Shown here in pieces: positions 16,308 to 24,535 of a DNA stretch of 46,906 bases. A program made the translations under genes and the position numbers. The DNA lies in contig JAIBBQ010000026.1 of NCBI GenBank assembly GCA_019694595.1, positions 1-46,906 of the forward strand. Direction: 5' to 3'. The DNA comes from Myxococcaceae bacterium (lineage in GTDB: Bacteria > Myxococcota > Myxococcia > Myxococcales > Myxococcaceae). The notes beneath the pieces are model-generated. The model made no database searches, was not told the origin of the DNA, and saw nothing but the letters and a program-made list of their open reading frames with translations. Position 1 is the stretch's first letter. The number at the start of each line of letters is the position of its first letter.

Positions 16308-17960
16308 CTAGCGTGGCTGCTGGGCGAGCCGGGCCTGGAAGCGCGCTTCGTTCCAGGCGGGGCCGGCCTTCGCGCGTACCGCGGCAGTTCGCTCCGCACA
16401 GTCCACGCGGCCGTCCTGGAGGCACAGCAGGTGGGCTTCCGCCGCCACCGTCGCCACCTCGGCCTTGAAGGGCGTCGCATCGGCGAGCGCCTCGTCGAGC
16501 GCCGCGCCGGCCTCGACGCGGTGTCCGCGCTGCAGCTCCAGCAGCCCGGTGAAGTAGGCGGGCCACCCGCCGCGGAGTCCCGAGGCGTGGAGCAGCTCGA
16601 GCTTGCGCTCGACGTCGAGCGTCGAGTCCAGGAACACCGCCCGCGCGAGCACCAGCGGGTACTCGGGGTGCGACGGCTCCCACGCGCCGAGGCGGGTGGC
16701 GACCTCGAGCGCCTCGTGCGCCCGGCCCTGCTGGGCGAGGTAGTAGGCGTGCTTGGCGAGCGCGTTCGGCGTCGGCTCCACCTCGGCGGCGTGCGCCCAC
16801 AGTGCGCTCTCCGAGCTCCAGGTGGGGACCAGGGCGTGCGAGGCCACGGCGAAGGCCAGCGGCACCAGCGCCAGCGCGACCTGCGGAGCACGCACCTTCC
16901 TCTCCCCCGGGAGCCAGAGGGCGAGCAGCCACGCCACGCCCACCGACGGCACCAGCAGGTACGGGTCGGACAGGAAGATGGAGGTCATCCGCACCGTCAC
17001 CACCAGGAGCGGGAAAGCGAAGAACCCCAGCGCGCTCAGCACGTCGCCGCGCGGGCGGAACTTGAGGCTCACCGCCGCGACCAGGACCAGCGCGGCGAGG
17101 CCCACCAGGTTGAGCACGCTGCCCGGGGAGTACTGGGTGGCGAGCGCGACGGGGAACACCAGGTTGGCGAAGGCACGGCCCACCGAGAGCAGGGCCACGC
17201 CACCGGTGCCTTCCGCGTCGACGAACTTCTCCACGCCGACCTGCTGCACGTACGCGCCGCGGTAGTAGAGGAAGTTCACTGCGGCCGCGAGGAGCAGTGA
17301 CGGCACGCAGGCGAGGAAGAGCTGCACCGCCGAGCGGCGCTCCGTCGGCCCGCGTCGCCACAGCTCGGCTGCGCCCCACAGTGGCCACAGCAGCGTGATG
17401 GGCTGGGACGCGACGGCCAGCGAGTACAGCGCGGCGGTCGCGGCGGACTTGCCCGCGCTCCAGTGCTTCGCGCGCACCACGAGGACGGTGGCGCCCAGGG
17501 TGAAGACCGCCGACAGCAGGTGCTTGCGCGCGGCGACCCACGCCACCGAGCCGACGAAGACGGGGTGGAGCGCGAAGAGCAGCACCAGGAGCCACAGCGT
17601 GAAGCCCTGGTGGCGGACCGCGAGCAGCCGCTGCACGAGCGCCACCGCGAGCAACCACAGCAGCACGTTGGTGGCGTGAAAGGGCGTGAGCCCGGTGGCG
17701 GCCTCGAAGCGCAGCTCGAGCCAGTAGGAGAGGTCGCGCACCGGCTGCACGTCGAGGATGCGGCCGGCGCGCACGGCGTCGACATAGTCGCCCGGTCCGG
17801 CGAGCTTCCGCAGCGGCTCGACGAGGCGCTGGTCGTCGCGCTCCAGCAGGCGGGTCTGGGGAATCAGCGGACCGTAGAGCGCGAGCACCGCCAGCAGCAC
17901 GAGTGCAGCGCCCGCGAGGTCGGGCCACCGAACCCCGCTCGACTCCACCGTGGCGGCCAC
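16308..17960 (-). CDS. TMTC-like membrane protein with C-terminal TPRs (putative O-mannosyltransferase family)
   Basis: 550 residues. An N-terminal helix is followed by an ERDDQRLVEPLRKL loop, about nine more helices, and a C-terminal tetratricopeptide region from ~residue 395 (SSESALWAHAAEVEPTPNALAKHAYYLAQQGRAHEALEVATRLGAWEPSHPEYPLVLARAVF). Motifs such as ATGLTPFHATNVLLWLL, LFALHPVFVGSVAWVAARKHLLSAVFTLGA and YRGAYV match bacterial relatives of TMTC O-mannosyltransferases (Pro-x-x-x-x-x-V-x-W-x-x-x-R-K/D). The start is GTG 17960, preceded by GAGGGG at good spacing. A 7-codon open frame ends one base before this start (see the separate entry). It probably glycosylates exported proteins; this is inferred from family resemblance. 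Confidence 0.7.
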   Translation of the reverse strand: MAATVESSGVRWPDLAGAALVLLAVLALYGPLIPQTRLLERDDQRLVEPLRKLAGPGDYVDAVRAGRILDVQPVRDLSYWLELRFEAATGLTPFHATNVLLWLLAVALVQRLLAVRHQGFTLWLLVLLFALHPVFVGSVAWVAARKHLLSAVFTLGATVLVVRAKHWSAGKSAATAALYSLAVASQPITLLWPLWGAAELWRRGPTERRSAVQLFLACVPSLLLAAAVNFLYYRGAYVQQVGVEKFVDAEGTGGVALLSVGRAFANLVFPVALATQYSPGSVLNLVGLAALVLVAAVSLKFRPRGDVLSALGFFAFPLLVVTVRMTSIFLSDPYLLVPSVGVAWLLALWLPGERKVRAPQVALALVPLAFAVASHALVPTWSSESALWAHAAEVEPTPNALAKHAYYLAQQGRAHEALEVATRLGAWEPSHPEYPLVLARAVFLDSTLDVERKLELLHASGLRGGWPAYFTGLLELQRGHRVEAGAALDEALADATPFKAEVATVAAEAHLLCLQDGRVDCAERTAAVRAKAGPAWNEARFQARLAQQPR

Positions 17961-17961
17961 G

Positions 17962-17985
17962 TCAGCCCCTCGCCAGCGCGTTCAT
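17962..17985 (-). CDS. Possible leaderless 7-codon upstream ORF (MNALARG)
   Basis: On the minus strand ATG 17985 opens a 7-codon frame, MNALARG, ending TGA at 17964-17962, one base before GTG 17960 of the TMTC-like gene. A TACAGT hexamer lies 9 nt before this ATG, exactly the leaderless spacing. The GAGGGG ribosome-binding site of the main gene lies inside the small ORF. It may couple translation to the downstream gene. Confidence 0.3.
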   Translation of the reverse strand: MNALARG

Positions 17986-17994
17986 GCCGAACGC

Positions 17995-18000
17995 ACTGTA
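17995..18000 (-). promoter_or_regulatory. Candidate -10 element TACAGT (minus strand) of a divergent promoter pair
   Basis: TACAGT is 9 nt upstream of the upstream-ORF ATG at 17985 and 34 nt upstream of GTG 17960. The divergent TAGGGT of the opposite gene begins 12 bp away. Confidence 0.4.
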
Positions 18001-18011
18001 GCGCGCGCTGG

Positions 18012-18017
18012 TAGGGT
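18012..18017 (+). promoter_or_regulatory. Candidate -10 element TAGGGT for the SAF-domain gene
   Basis: TAGGGT ends 7 nt before ATG 18025 and no ribosome-binding sequence intervenes, as expected for a leaderless mRNA. Confidence 0.45.
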
Positions 18018-18024
18018 CTCCGGC

Positions 18025-18624
18025 ATGAACGTCTCCGGGGGAACTCCGCCGTCGCAGGGCGGCTCACCGATGCCGTGGATGGTGGGGCTCCTCGTGGGCG
18101 GCATGGTCGGCATGGTGCTCGCCGGCGGCGGCGGCTACGTCCTCGCCAAGCGCCAGGCGAACAAGATGCGCCAGGGGTGGAACCTGGTGCCGGTGGTGGT
18201 GGCCGCGGTGGACCTCGCCGAGGACACCGTCGTCACCTTCGACATGATCTCCCAGCGGTCGGTCCCCGAGCAGTTCGTGACCGGCTCCGTCGTGAAGCCG
18301 GACAGCGCCAGCTACATCGTGAATCAGAAGATCCTGGTGCCGGTGCTGGCGGGTGACCCGCTGCTGTGGAGCCAGTTCGAGACCAAGAAGCAGCCGGTGG
18401 TGCTGATCGCCGCCCAGGACATCCCCACCGGGGTGGTGCTCGACACCCAGGACCTCATCGAGCGCCGCATGCCGCAGGAGCTCGTGACCCCCTCTTACGT
18501 CCCGAAGGAGGACCAGCCCAAGGTCGTGGGCCGGACCGTCTCGGCGCCCTTCCGCAAGGGCGACCCCATCCTGTGGACGCACCTGCAGACCGAGCCGGCG
18601 CCCGTGGCTCCCAAGCGCCGATGA
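18025..18624 (+). CDS. Membrane-anchored protein with two SAF-type repeats (CpaB/FlgA-like)
   Basis: 199 residues. The N-terminus is short and Gly/Pro-rich, followed by one helix (residues ~16-40, MPWMVGLLVGGMVGMVLAGGGGYVLA). Two similar SAF-like units follow: LVPVVVAAVDLAEDTVVTFDMISQRSVPEQFV (~53-84) and QPVVLIAAQDIPTGVVLDTQDLIERRMPQELV (~123-154), each followed by a ...G(D/N)P(L/I)LW(S/T)xxxT segment. CpaB and FlgA are periplasmic assembly factors of tight-adherence pili and flagella. No other pilus gene is visible here, so the substrate is unclear. Its last codons overlap the next gene (ATGA), so the two are co-translated. Confidence 0.7.
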   Translation: MNVSGGTPPSQGGSPMPWMVGLLVGGMVGMVLAGGGGYVLAKRQANKMRQGWNLVPVVVAAVDLAEDTVVTFDMISQRSVPEQFVTGSVVKPDSASYIVNQKILVPVLAGDPLLWSQFETKKQPVVLIAAQDIPTGVVLDTQDLIERRMPQELVTPSYVPKEDQPKVVGRTVSAPFRKGDPILWTHLQTEPAPVAPKRR

Positions 18625-19862
18625 AGCGCCGCTGGCCGCTGGTGGTGCTGGGGGTGGTGGCGATCGCGGTCGCGGTGCTGCTGGTGGCGACCGCGCCTCG
18701 CCTCGATGAGCCGGCGGAGCACCTGCTCCGGGAAGTGACGGCGCTCACCTCGAAGGAGTATCCGCGGCCCTCGCACGTCGATGCGCCGCTCCCGGGAAGC
18801 TTCGGGGAACGCGCGGCGGCGCCGCTCACCGCCCTCTCCAAGGTGACGCCCCTCATGGGCGCCGTCGACAAGGAGCCCGTCCGCTGTGTGGACCAGGCGG
18901 CCAAGGGCCAGGTCTTCTGGCCTGCCTGCCAGACGCTGCTCGACGCCGCGAGGGATGGGGCCAGGGGCGTGCTCGAAGCGACGAGGGCCGAACGCGGCGG
19001 TGTGCCGATCACGCTGAGCGCCATCACCTCGCTCACCCAGCCCACCCAAGCTTCCGAGCTCTACGTGGCGTCGACCACGGCGGTGCTGGAGATCTCCCGG
19101 CTGCAGCGAGAAGGCCACCTCGAGGAAGCGCTCAGCTGGTGCCTCGACGCCTACGCGCTGGCGCGCGACTCCTCGTTCGGCAGCGGCCTTCTCGGTCACA
19201 TGCTCTGCGTGGCCAACACCACCCGGCTCCTCAAGGTGTGCCCGGCGGTGCTGCAGGCCCTCTCGCCCCCGGCGCGCGCCGACGCCCTGGCGCGCATCGA
19301 CCGCATCTACGCCGGGGTTCCCCCGCTCGCAGACACCCTGCTGATGGAAGAGAACGCCATGGGCCTCGTCAGCCATGCGCAGCTCCTGTCCGACGAGCAG
19401 CGCGGGCGGCTGCCGCTGGTGGCGCAGAACGCCATCCGTACCTTCGCCCCTGCCGGGCGGTTGGGCTACTGGTTCGCGAGCCTCACCAGCAGCGAGGCGC
19501 GAGAACTGCTGCGCGGCTGGGGGCCGATGCAGCGCTACTTCCACGAAGCCCAGGAAGCGACCCGGCTCCCGCCAGCGGAGCGCGAGTCGCGCATCGTGCG
19601 CGCCCGTGAGGAGCTGGAGCGAGACCTCGGCAGCCCGTCGCTGCTCGCGCCGGACCTGCTCAAGTTCACCCAGCGGGCGGACCGCATCGGCGCGAGCCAG
19701 GAGCTGCTGCACGAAGCGGTGCGGCTGATGGACGCGCCGGGCGACGGCTGGGGGGCAGTGTCGAAGGACACCTTCACGCTGAACAAGGCCGCCGACGGCA
19801 GCGCGACCCTGACCCTCGCGGCGCCGGCGGGCGAGCTGTCCATCGAGCTGCGACCGCGCTGA
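18621..19862 (+). CDS. Hypothetical exported/membrane-anchored helical protein (413 aa)
   Basis: ATG 18621 overlaps the upstream stop by ATGA. An N-terminal signal anchor (KRRWPLVVLGVVAIAVAVLLVATA) precedes a mostly helical, extracytoplasmic domain with four or five Cys and a short beta-like C-terminus (DGSATLTLAAPAGELSIELRPR). The central segment EGHLEEALSWCLDAYALARDSSFGSGLLGHMLCVANTTRLL resembles helical repeat proteins, but no family was recognised. Coupling to the SAF-domain gene suggests a shared envelope role. It ends 6 bp from a convergent gene. Confidence 0.6.
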   Translation: MKRRWPLVVLGVVAIAVAVLLVATAPRLDEPAEHLLREVTALTSKEYPRPSHVDAPLPGSFGERAAAPLTALSKVTPLMGAVDKEPVRCVDQAAKGQVFWPACQTLLDAARDGARGVLEATRAERGGVPITLSAITSLTQPTQASELYVASTTAVLEISRLQREGHLEEALSWCLDAYALARDSSFGSGLLGHMLCVANTTRLLKVCPAVLQALSPPARADALARIDRIYAGVPPLADTLLMEENAMGLVSHAQLLSDEQRGRLPLVAQNAIRTFAPAGRLGYWFASLTSSEARELLRGWGPMQRYFHEAQEATRLPPAERESRIVRAREELERDLGSPSLLAPDLLKFTQRADRIGASQELLHEAVRLMDAPGDGWGAVSKDTFTLNKAADGSATLTLAAPAGELSIELRPR

Positions 19863-19868
19863 CGCGCT

Positions 19869-20855
19869 TCAGAACTCCCAGCCAGCGCCGAGCGAGAGGA
19901 GCGCGGCGAGCCGGCGGTACTTGTCCTGCCCCGAGACGAAGTACTCGGCCGCGATGTCCGCCGAGAAGTGGATGTGCTGGTAGGTCAGGCCCGCGCCCAG
20001 GGCGCCGCGCGCGCCGAACGCCGCGCCGAAGAGCGTGCCGCCGAGGGCCACGTACGGCCGGACGAGCGTGTCGGGCAGCGGAGTGAGCCGGCCCTCGAGG
20101 CGAACCCCGGGCGTCGGCGCCACCACGACCATCGCCGCCGCGCCGACCCACCCGGTGAAGACCGTGAAGCTCAGCGCCGGAACGATGGCCGCGTTTCCTG
20201 CCGCGAGCCCCGCGAGGTCGGCCTCTCCGCGCACACCGACCACCGCGTGCCACCCGCCGTGGTCCTTCGGAGCGTCACTCTCGGCCGTGGCGGTCGACGG
20301 CGGCGGCGCCGGCCCGCTCAAGGGGACCACGGCACCACCGGTGCGCTCGGACCACGCGGCGGCGGCCGTCTGGGCCGGCGCATCGGCGGAGATGAGCTCG
20401 CGCAGCACCACGTCCACCGCGTCGAGTGCGTCGTCGAGCGTGCCGCCCTTGAGCCGGGTGCCGGCGCGCTTGAGCGCCGTGCCGGAGCGCGCATCGACCA
20501 GCGCCACGTTGAGGAGCAGCGACTCCCCGACCTTGGAGATGCTGGCGTTGAGCAGCCGGTCCACGTCGAGCGCGCCCGCCAGCTCCGCCATGCAGCTGCT
20601 CGCCGCATCCGAGCACCCGAGCAGCGTGCGCTGACGCTCCATGCCGATGATGGCGCTGACGTCGGCCGAGCTGATCAGCTGGTAGTAGTTGAAGGTGCTC
20701 AGGCGCGTCTGGAGGTACTCGGAGATGGAGCGCGCCGCCGCCGCGTCGATGCCGCTGGATTCCGACAACCCCGGGTACGCGAGCTTCAGCCGCTCGGTCT
20801 TCGGCTGGGCGCTCGCGACACTGCCGACGAGCGCGAGCAGCAGCGCGAATCCCAT
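19869..20855 (-). CDS. Secreted envelope protein with GxERQ-GC motif and C-terminal barrel-like region
   Basis: Read from ATG 20855, preceded by GGAAGG at normal spacing, this is a 328-residue protein with a clear signal peptide (MGFALLLALVGSVASAQ). The first domain (KLAYPGLSESSGIDAAAARSISEYLQTRLST...) contains IIGMERQRTLLGCSDAASSCMAELAGALDVDRLLNASISKVGESLLLNVALVDARSGTALKR, closely matching the protein encoded at 29115-29921. The C-terminal part (VVGVRGEADLAGLAAGN... to AALLSLGAGWEF, ending in Phe) alternates like an outer-membrane beta-barrel. The same frame continues upstream without a stop into the MYXO-CTERM tail of the preceding gene, so whether it is made separately is an inference from the signal peptide and ribosome-binding site. 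Confidence 0.6.
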   Translation of the reverse strand: MGFALLLALVGSVASAQPKTERLKLAYPGLSESSGIDAAAARSISEYLQTRLSTFNYYQLISSADVSAIIGMERQRTLLGCSDAASSCMAELAGALDVDRLLNASISKVGESLLLNVALVDARSGTALKRAGTRLKGGTLDDALDAVDVVLRELISADAPAQTAAAAWSERTGGAVVPLSGPAPPPSTATAESDAPKDHGGWHAVVGVRGEADLAGLAAGNAAIVPALSFTVFTGWVGAAAMVVVAPTPGVRLEGRLTPLPDTLVRPYVALGGTLFGAAFGARGALGAGLTYQHIHFSADIAAEYFVSGQDKYRRLAALLSLGAGWEF

Positions 20856-21009
20856 CGGGACCTTCCGACGCGCCCGCCGAGCCACGAACGCCAGGAAGGG
20901 CAACAGCAGGAAGCCCGGGGCGCTCCCGCTCGAGCAGCCGCAGCCGCTGCCCTGGTCCCAGCCGTAGTGAGAGACCGAGCCTTCAGGAACGCCGGCATCG
21001 GTGGTCCCC

Positions 21010-21235
21010 GCGTCGGCAGCACCACCGCCAGCAGCACCACCCGCTGCGCCGCCACCGGAGCCGCCGCCCGCCGCGCCGCCGCCCGCAGCGCCACCGCCGG
21101 CCGAACCGCCACCCGCTGCGCTACCGCCTGCTGCGCCGCCGCCCGCGGCACCGCCGCCACCGCCCGCCGAGCCGCCACCCGCAGCGCCACCGCCCGCTCC
21201 GCCGCCGCCCCCTCCACCACCGCCTCCCGCGCCAC
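21010..21235. repeat. Gly/Ala low-complexity coding repeat
   Basis: Short imperfect repeats of gccgccacc/gcagcgcca type encode a GGGAAGGG-like linker on the minus strand. The repeat lies just before the MYXO-CTERM tail of the large secreted protein, where a cell-wall-spanning stalk would be expected. Confidence 0.7.
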
Positions 21236-24002
21236 CATCGACACCGCCGTCCACGCCACCGTCGACGCCCGCATCCGGGCCGGCATCCGGCCGCGCACAG
21301 GAGAGTGGATCGCCGGTGACGTTCGAGATGCAGCACGCGTTGAAGTCACACATGCCGTTGCCGCCGCCGCAGGTCTCCCCGCTGGTGAGGTAGCGCGCCG
21401 GACACGCGGTGCTGGTGCCGTTGCAGACGTCGTCCTGGTCGCAGTCGCCGGCCGCAGGCAGACACACCACGCCGGGGCGAATCGGCGTGCACTGGCCCGG
21501 AGGCCCCTGCGAGCCCGCGTCGGAAGAGCACGCCTGGCAGTCGGCCGGGTTGCTGTTCCCGCAGCTCGTCGCGCAGCAGACCCCGTCGACGCAGGCGCCG
21601 GTGGTGCACTGGGCGTTGCCCACGCACGGCGAGCCGACCGCGGTCTTCACCGAGAGCTTGCGCAGGTGCGCGGTGACGCCGCCGCCCGGGCCATCGAGCC
21701 GGTTGTAGACGGCCACCACGCCGGTGGTGCCCTGGGGCGACAGCCGCACCGCGAGCTCGTTGTCGGGGTTCGCCGACAGCACGTCGCCGGTGGAGTCGTT
21801 GCCCACCACCCCTTCCCTGGACACGGTGGTGTACGCGAGGTCGGTCGGGAGGTGCTCCGCCGCCGCGCGCTCCCAGGCCACCACGTACTGTCCGTTGACG
21901 TAGGCCACCGAGGGGTGAGCGTGGTGCCCCGCCATCGGCGAGATGGTGAAGCCGCCGTCGTCGGGGTTGAGCCCTCCGTCGGGGCGGACGAAGACCCCGA
22001 GCACCCGGCGATCGGTCCCCACGAAGTCGTCGAACACCACGAGGTAGTTCGTGCCGTCGGTCGCCACCACGGGGTCGTTGGCAGGCATGCGCTGGGCGGC
22101 GGCGGTGAGGCGCCGCACGGGGTCGAACCCGCCGTCGGGCTTGAAGGCGATGGCCTCCACCCGACCGATGAATTGCTCGCGCCAGGCCACCAGCGCGTCG
22201 CTGCCGCGCGAGGCGATGCCCACGTTGCGGTACGGCCCGCCGCTGAAGGTGCTCGCGGTGGTGGTGAGCGTCAGTCCGCCGTCGGTGAGCACGAACATGC
22301 GGACCGAGTTGATGCCGGTCGCCGCCACGACGTCGTCGCCCATCATCGCCAGGTCCATCGGCGGGATGCCGTAGAAGTTCTGGGGAATCTGGTCGGGCGC
22401 GCGCACCGCGCCGGTCAGCTCGTCGACCGCCCGCAGGAAGCCGTGGTTGGTCGCGGTGGTGTAGCCGACCCAGAAGGTGCCGCCCTTGTAGACGACCCGC
22501 GGGTACAGCTCGTCCTCGTTGGGCGCACTCGAGAGCACGGTCGCGCCCGGCTCGGCGAAGCCGGTGCCCAGGTCGAAGCGACGGAAGTAGAGGTCGCGCT
22601 GGGTCGCCTCGGGGCCAGCCTGCATCCACGCCACCAGGCAGTACTGCACGCCGCAGGCGACGGCGGGCGCCTCGTCGGAACTCTGGATCGTGGTCAGCCG
22701 CTGGTGATGCCGGCGCACGCCGTCGCGGGTGAAGATGGACAAGGCCACGTGGCCCGCCCCGCCGACCTGCGCGAGCTCGCTCACCACCGCGGCGAGCTGG
22801 CCCGGCGACGTGGCGAGCACCGGCGCGTTGCTGTTCGGCTGGAAGTTGCCGCTGTACTGGCGCACCGGCGGAGCGCCAGCATCGGACAGCTCGTAGACGA
22901 GGCTCTGCTGCAGGTCGGGCGTCAGCTGCTGCAGCTCCATCGTCGGCGGCGTGCGCGTGTATGGCTCCAGGCGCCACGCGGTCCACCAGCCGTCGTCGGC
23001 CCCGAGGATGTTGACGTTGAAGTTGTAGAGGTCGCCGTTGAGCCCGCTCGAGAAGTGTTGCCACCAGATGCCGCCGTCGGTCATCGGCGTGCTCACGGTC
23101 TCGAAGTCGTTGACCAGCGCCCCGGCGATGTGGAGCCGGAAGTTCTCGCCTGCCACCATCGTCACCAGTACCCCGCCGTCGGGCCGGGCACCGGCGGTGG
23201 CGAAGTCCTCGCCGGAGTACCCCGGGAGGTCGATGATCTTGAACAGGTACCCGCCGTCGGACAGCGGCACCGCACCGCCGTCGGCATCGAAGTAACGGCC
23301 CACGGTGAACCAGGTGCCGGCGACGTCCACGTACACCATCAGGAAGCGGCGCCCGTCCCACACCACGCGGGGCGGCGTGCGCCCTCCGCCGTGCACCGCG
23401 CGAGCCGGCTTCCCGTTGAACGACGCCCAGACTCCCGAGTTGGTGGTGGTCACCCCCACCATCTCCGCGCCCGGGCCCACCGCCACGAAGGGCACGTTCT
23501 GGAAGCCGTAGCCGACCTGGAGGTCCTTCCCGTTGGGCGGAAAGACGCCGCCGTCGAGCGTCACCGTCGCGGAGAAGAGCGCGTTGCGGTCGGTGCCCAC
23601 GTGGCGCGCGTCGCTCCACGCCACGGTGAAGGCTCCGTTCGAATACGCGACCGCGGGCCAGCCCTGGTCCTCGGACGCGTTGCAGATGGGAAGCCGGTCG
23701 GGTCGAGCACCCCGCCGTCGAAGAGCACGCGCGCGCCGTAGATGTCGCTGCCGCGCAGGCCGTTCGCGCGGTCGTCCGCCCAGACCACCAGCCAGCGGTC
23801 GGGGCCTTGCGCGATGACCGCGTTGCCCTGGCTGAACGAGCCCGGCCCCGTCGGCGGCACGCTGAGCTGCAGCTCGGGCTGCACCACCGCCTGCGCCACC
23901 GCCGCCGGACCTTCGCTCTCGATGCTCGACTGACACGCGGTGACGACGGCGAACGCCGCCAGGACACTCCGACGCATGTGGCCCCTCCCCGAGGAGCTGA
24001 GG

Positions 24003-24008
24003 ACTCTA
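24003..24008 (-). promoter_or_regulatory. Candidate -10 element TAGAGT for the large secreted protein gene
   Basis: TAGAGT lies 25 nt before ATG 23977. The predicted leader of about 18 nt contains GGGGAGGGG as ribosome-binding site. Just upstream CCGTC-N4-GACGG (24009-24022) can form a small hairpin, possibly ending transcription of the preceding gene. Confidence 0.35.
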
Positions 24009-24045
24009 CCGTCCGCCGACGGGAGGATCGGAACTCAAATTGCCT

Positions 24046-24534
24046 TCACCACAGGCGCCGCAGCGCATTGAAGGCGAAGGTGAGGATCACCCCTGCGAGC
24101 AACACCCACACGAAGACACGCCCGGCTCCGCCCCGGCCAGCGGGCGCAGTGGCCTCCGCGGCGAGGCAGCTCTCGCACACCGGCGGGTTCCCCAGCGTCT
24201 GACACCCGGCGCAGAGGAACGTGCCGCAGCGCGCGCAGGTCCCCACCGCCTGGCGCTCGTGCACCGGGCAGACCGCGCCGTCGAAGACCTGCCCGTCCTG
24301 CGACTCGGGGCTGAGGTCCGACGCCAAGAGCGCCCGGGCGCGCTCGAGGTCCCGCCGCGCCACCAGCACCCGCGGCACGATGAGCGCGCCGCCCAGCGGC
24401 CCGGGGATGAGCGCGGCATGCGCCTCGCCCTGCACCACGTGCTCGATGCCGTGCGCGGTGAGGAAGGAGGTGAGCTGCGCGGCCTCGATGGGCGTGGCGC
24501 ATTCCTGCAGGAGCTCGAAGGCGTCTCCGGCCAC
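24046..24534 (-). CDS. DUF2007-like domain plus B-box zinc finger and C-terminal membrane helix
   Basis: 162 residues from GTG 24534, one base after the NUDIX gene's stop. Residues 5-72 (FELLQECATPIEAAQLTSFL then HGIEHVVQGEAHAALIPGPLGGALIVPRVLVARRDLERARALL) fit the DUF2007 'putative signal transducing' fold. Residues 89-123 form a zinc finger, CPVHERQAVGTCARCGTFLCAGC...VCESC. A hydrophobic helix at ~139-158 ends the protein (NALRRLW). It is a tail-anchored cytoplasmic zinc protein. The same two domains occur as adjacent genes at 1-1658. The function is unknown. Confidence 0.7.
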   Translation of the reverse strand: MAGDAFELLQECATPIEAAQLTSFLTAHGIEHVVQGEAHAALIPGPLGGALIVPRVLVARRDLERARALLASDLSPESQDGQVFDGAVCPVHERQAVGTCARCGTFLCAGCQTLGNPPVCESCLAAEATAPAGRGGAGRVFVWVLLAGVILTFAFNALRRLW

Positions 24535-24535
24535 G

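Larger units (their letters stand above)
19869..23977 (-). pseudogene. Large secreted Cys-rich MYXO-CTERM protein gene, frameshifted and read through into the next protein
   Basis: ATG 23977, behind GGGGAGGGG, begins a lipoprotein-like signal (RRSVLAAFAVVTAC) and a beta-repeat region (NAVIAQGPDRWLVVWADDRANGLRGSDIYGARVLFDGGVLDPTGFP). At the CC run on 23688-23690 the frame shifts. The sense continuation ICNASEDQGWPAVAYSNGAFTVAWSDARHVG lies in another frame, and one extra C would restore it. The rest contains many AVAW-type blades, a Cys-rich segment (CVGNAQCTTGACVDGVCC...CGGGNGMCDFNACC), a long Gly/Ala linker (21010-21235) and an internal MYXO-CTERM tail (GSGCGCSSGS, helix, RRARRK) at about 20860-20960. 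No stop follows the tail, and the frame continues through a signal peptide to 19869. It is either a sequencing error or a decayed gene. Confidence 0.7.

Noticed and set aside
21010-21235. Short repeats that could suggest a CRISPR array or structural DNA
   Set aside because: Units are imperfect, have no regular spacers and encode a Gly/Ala linker in frame.
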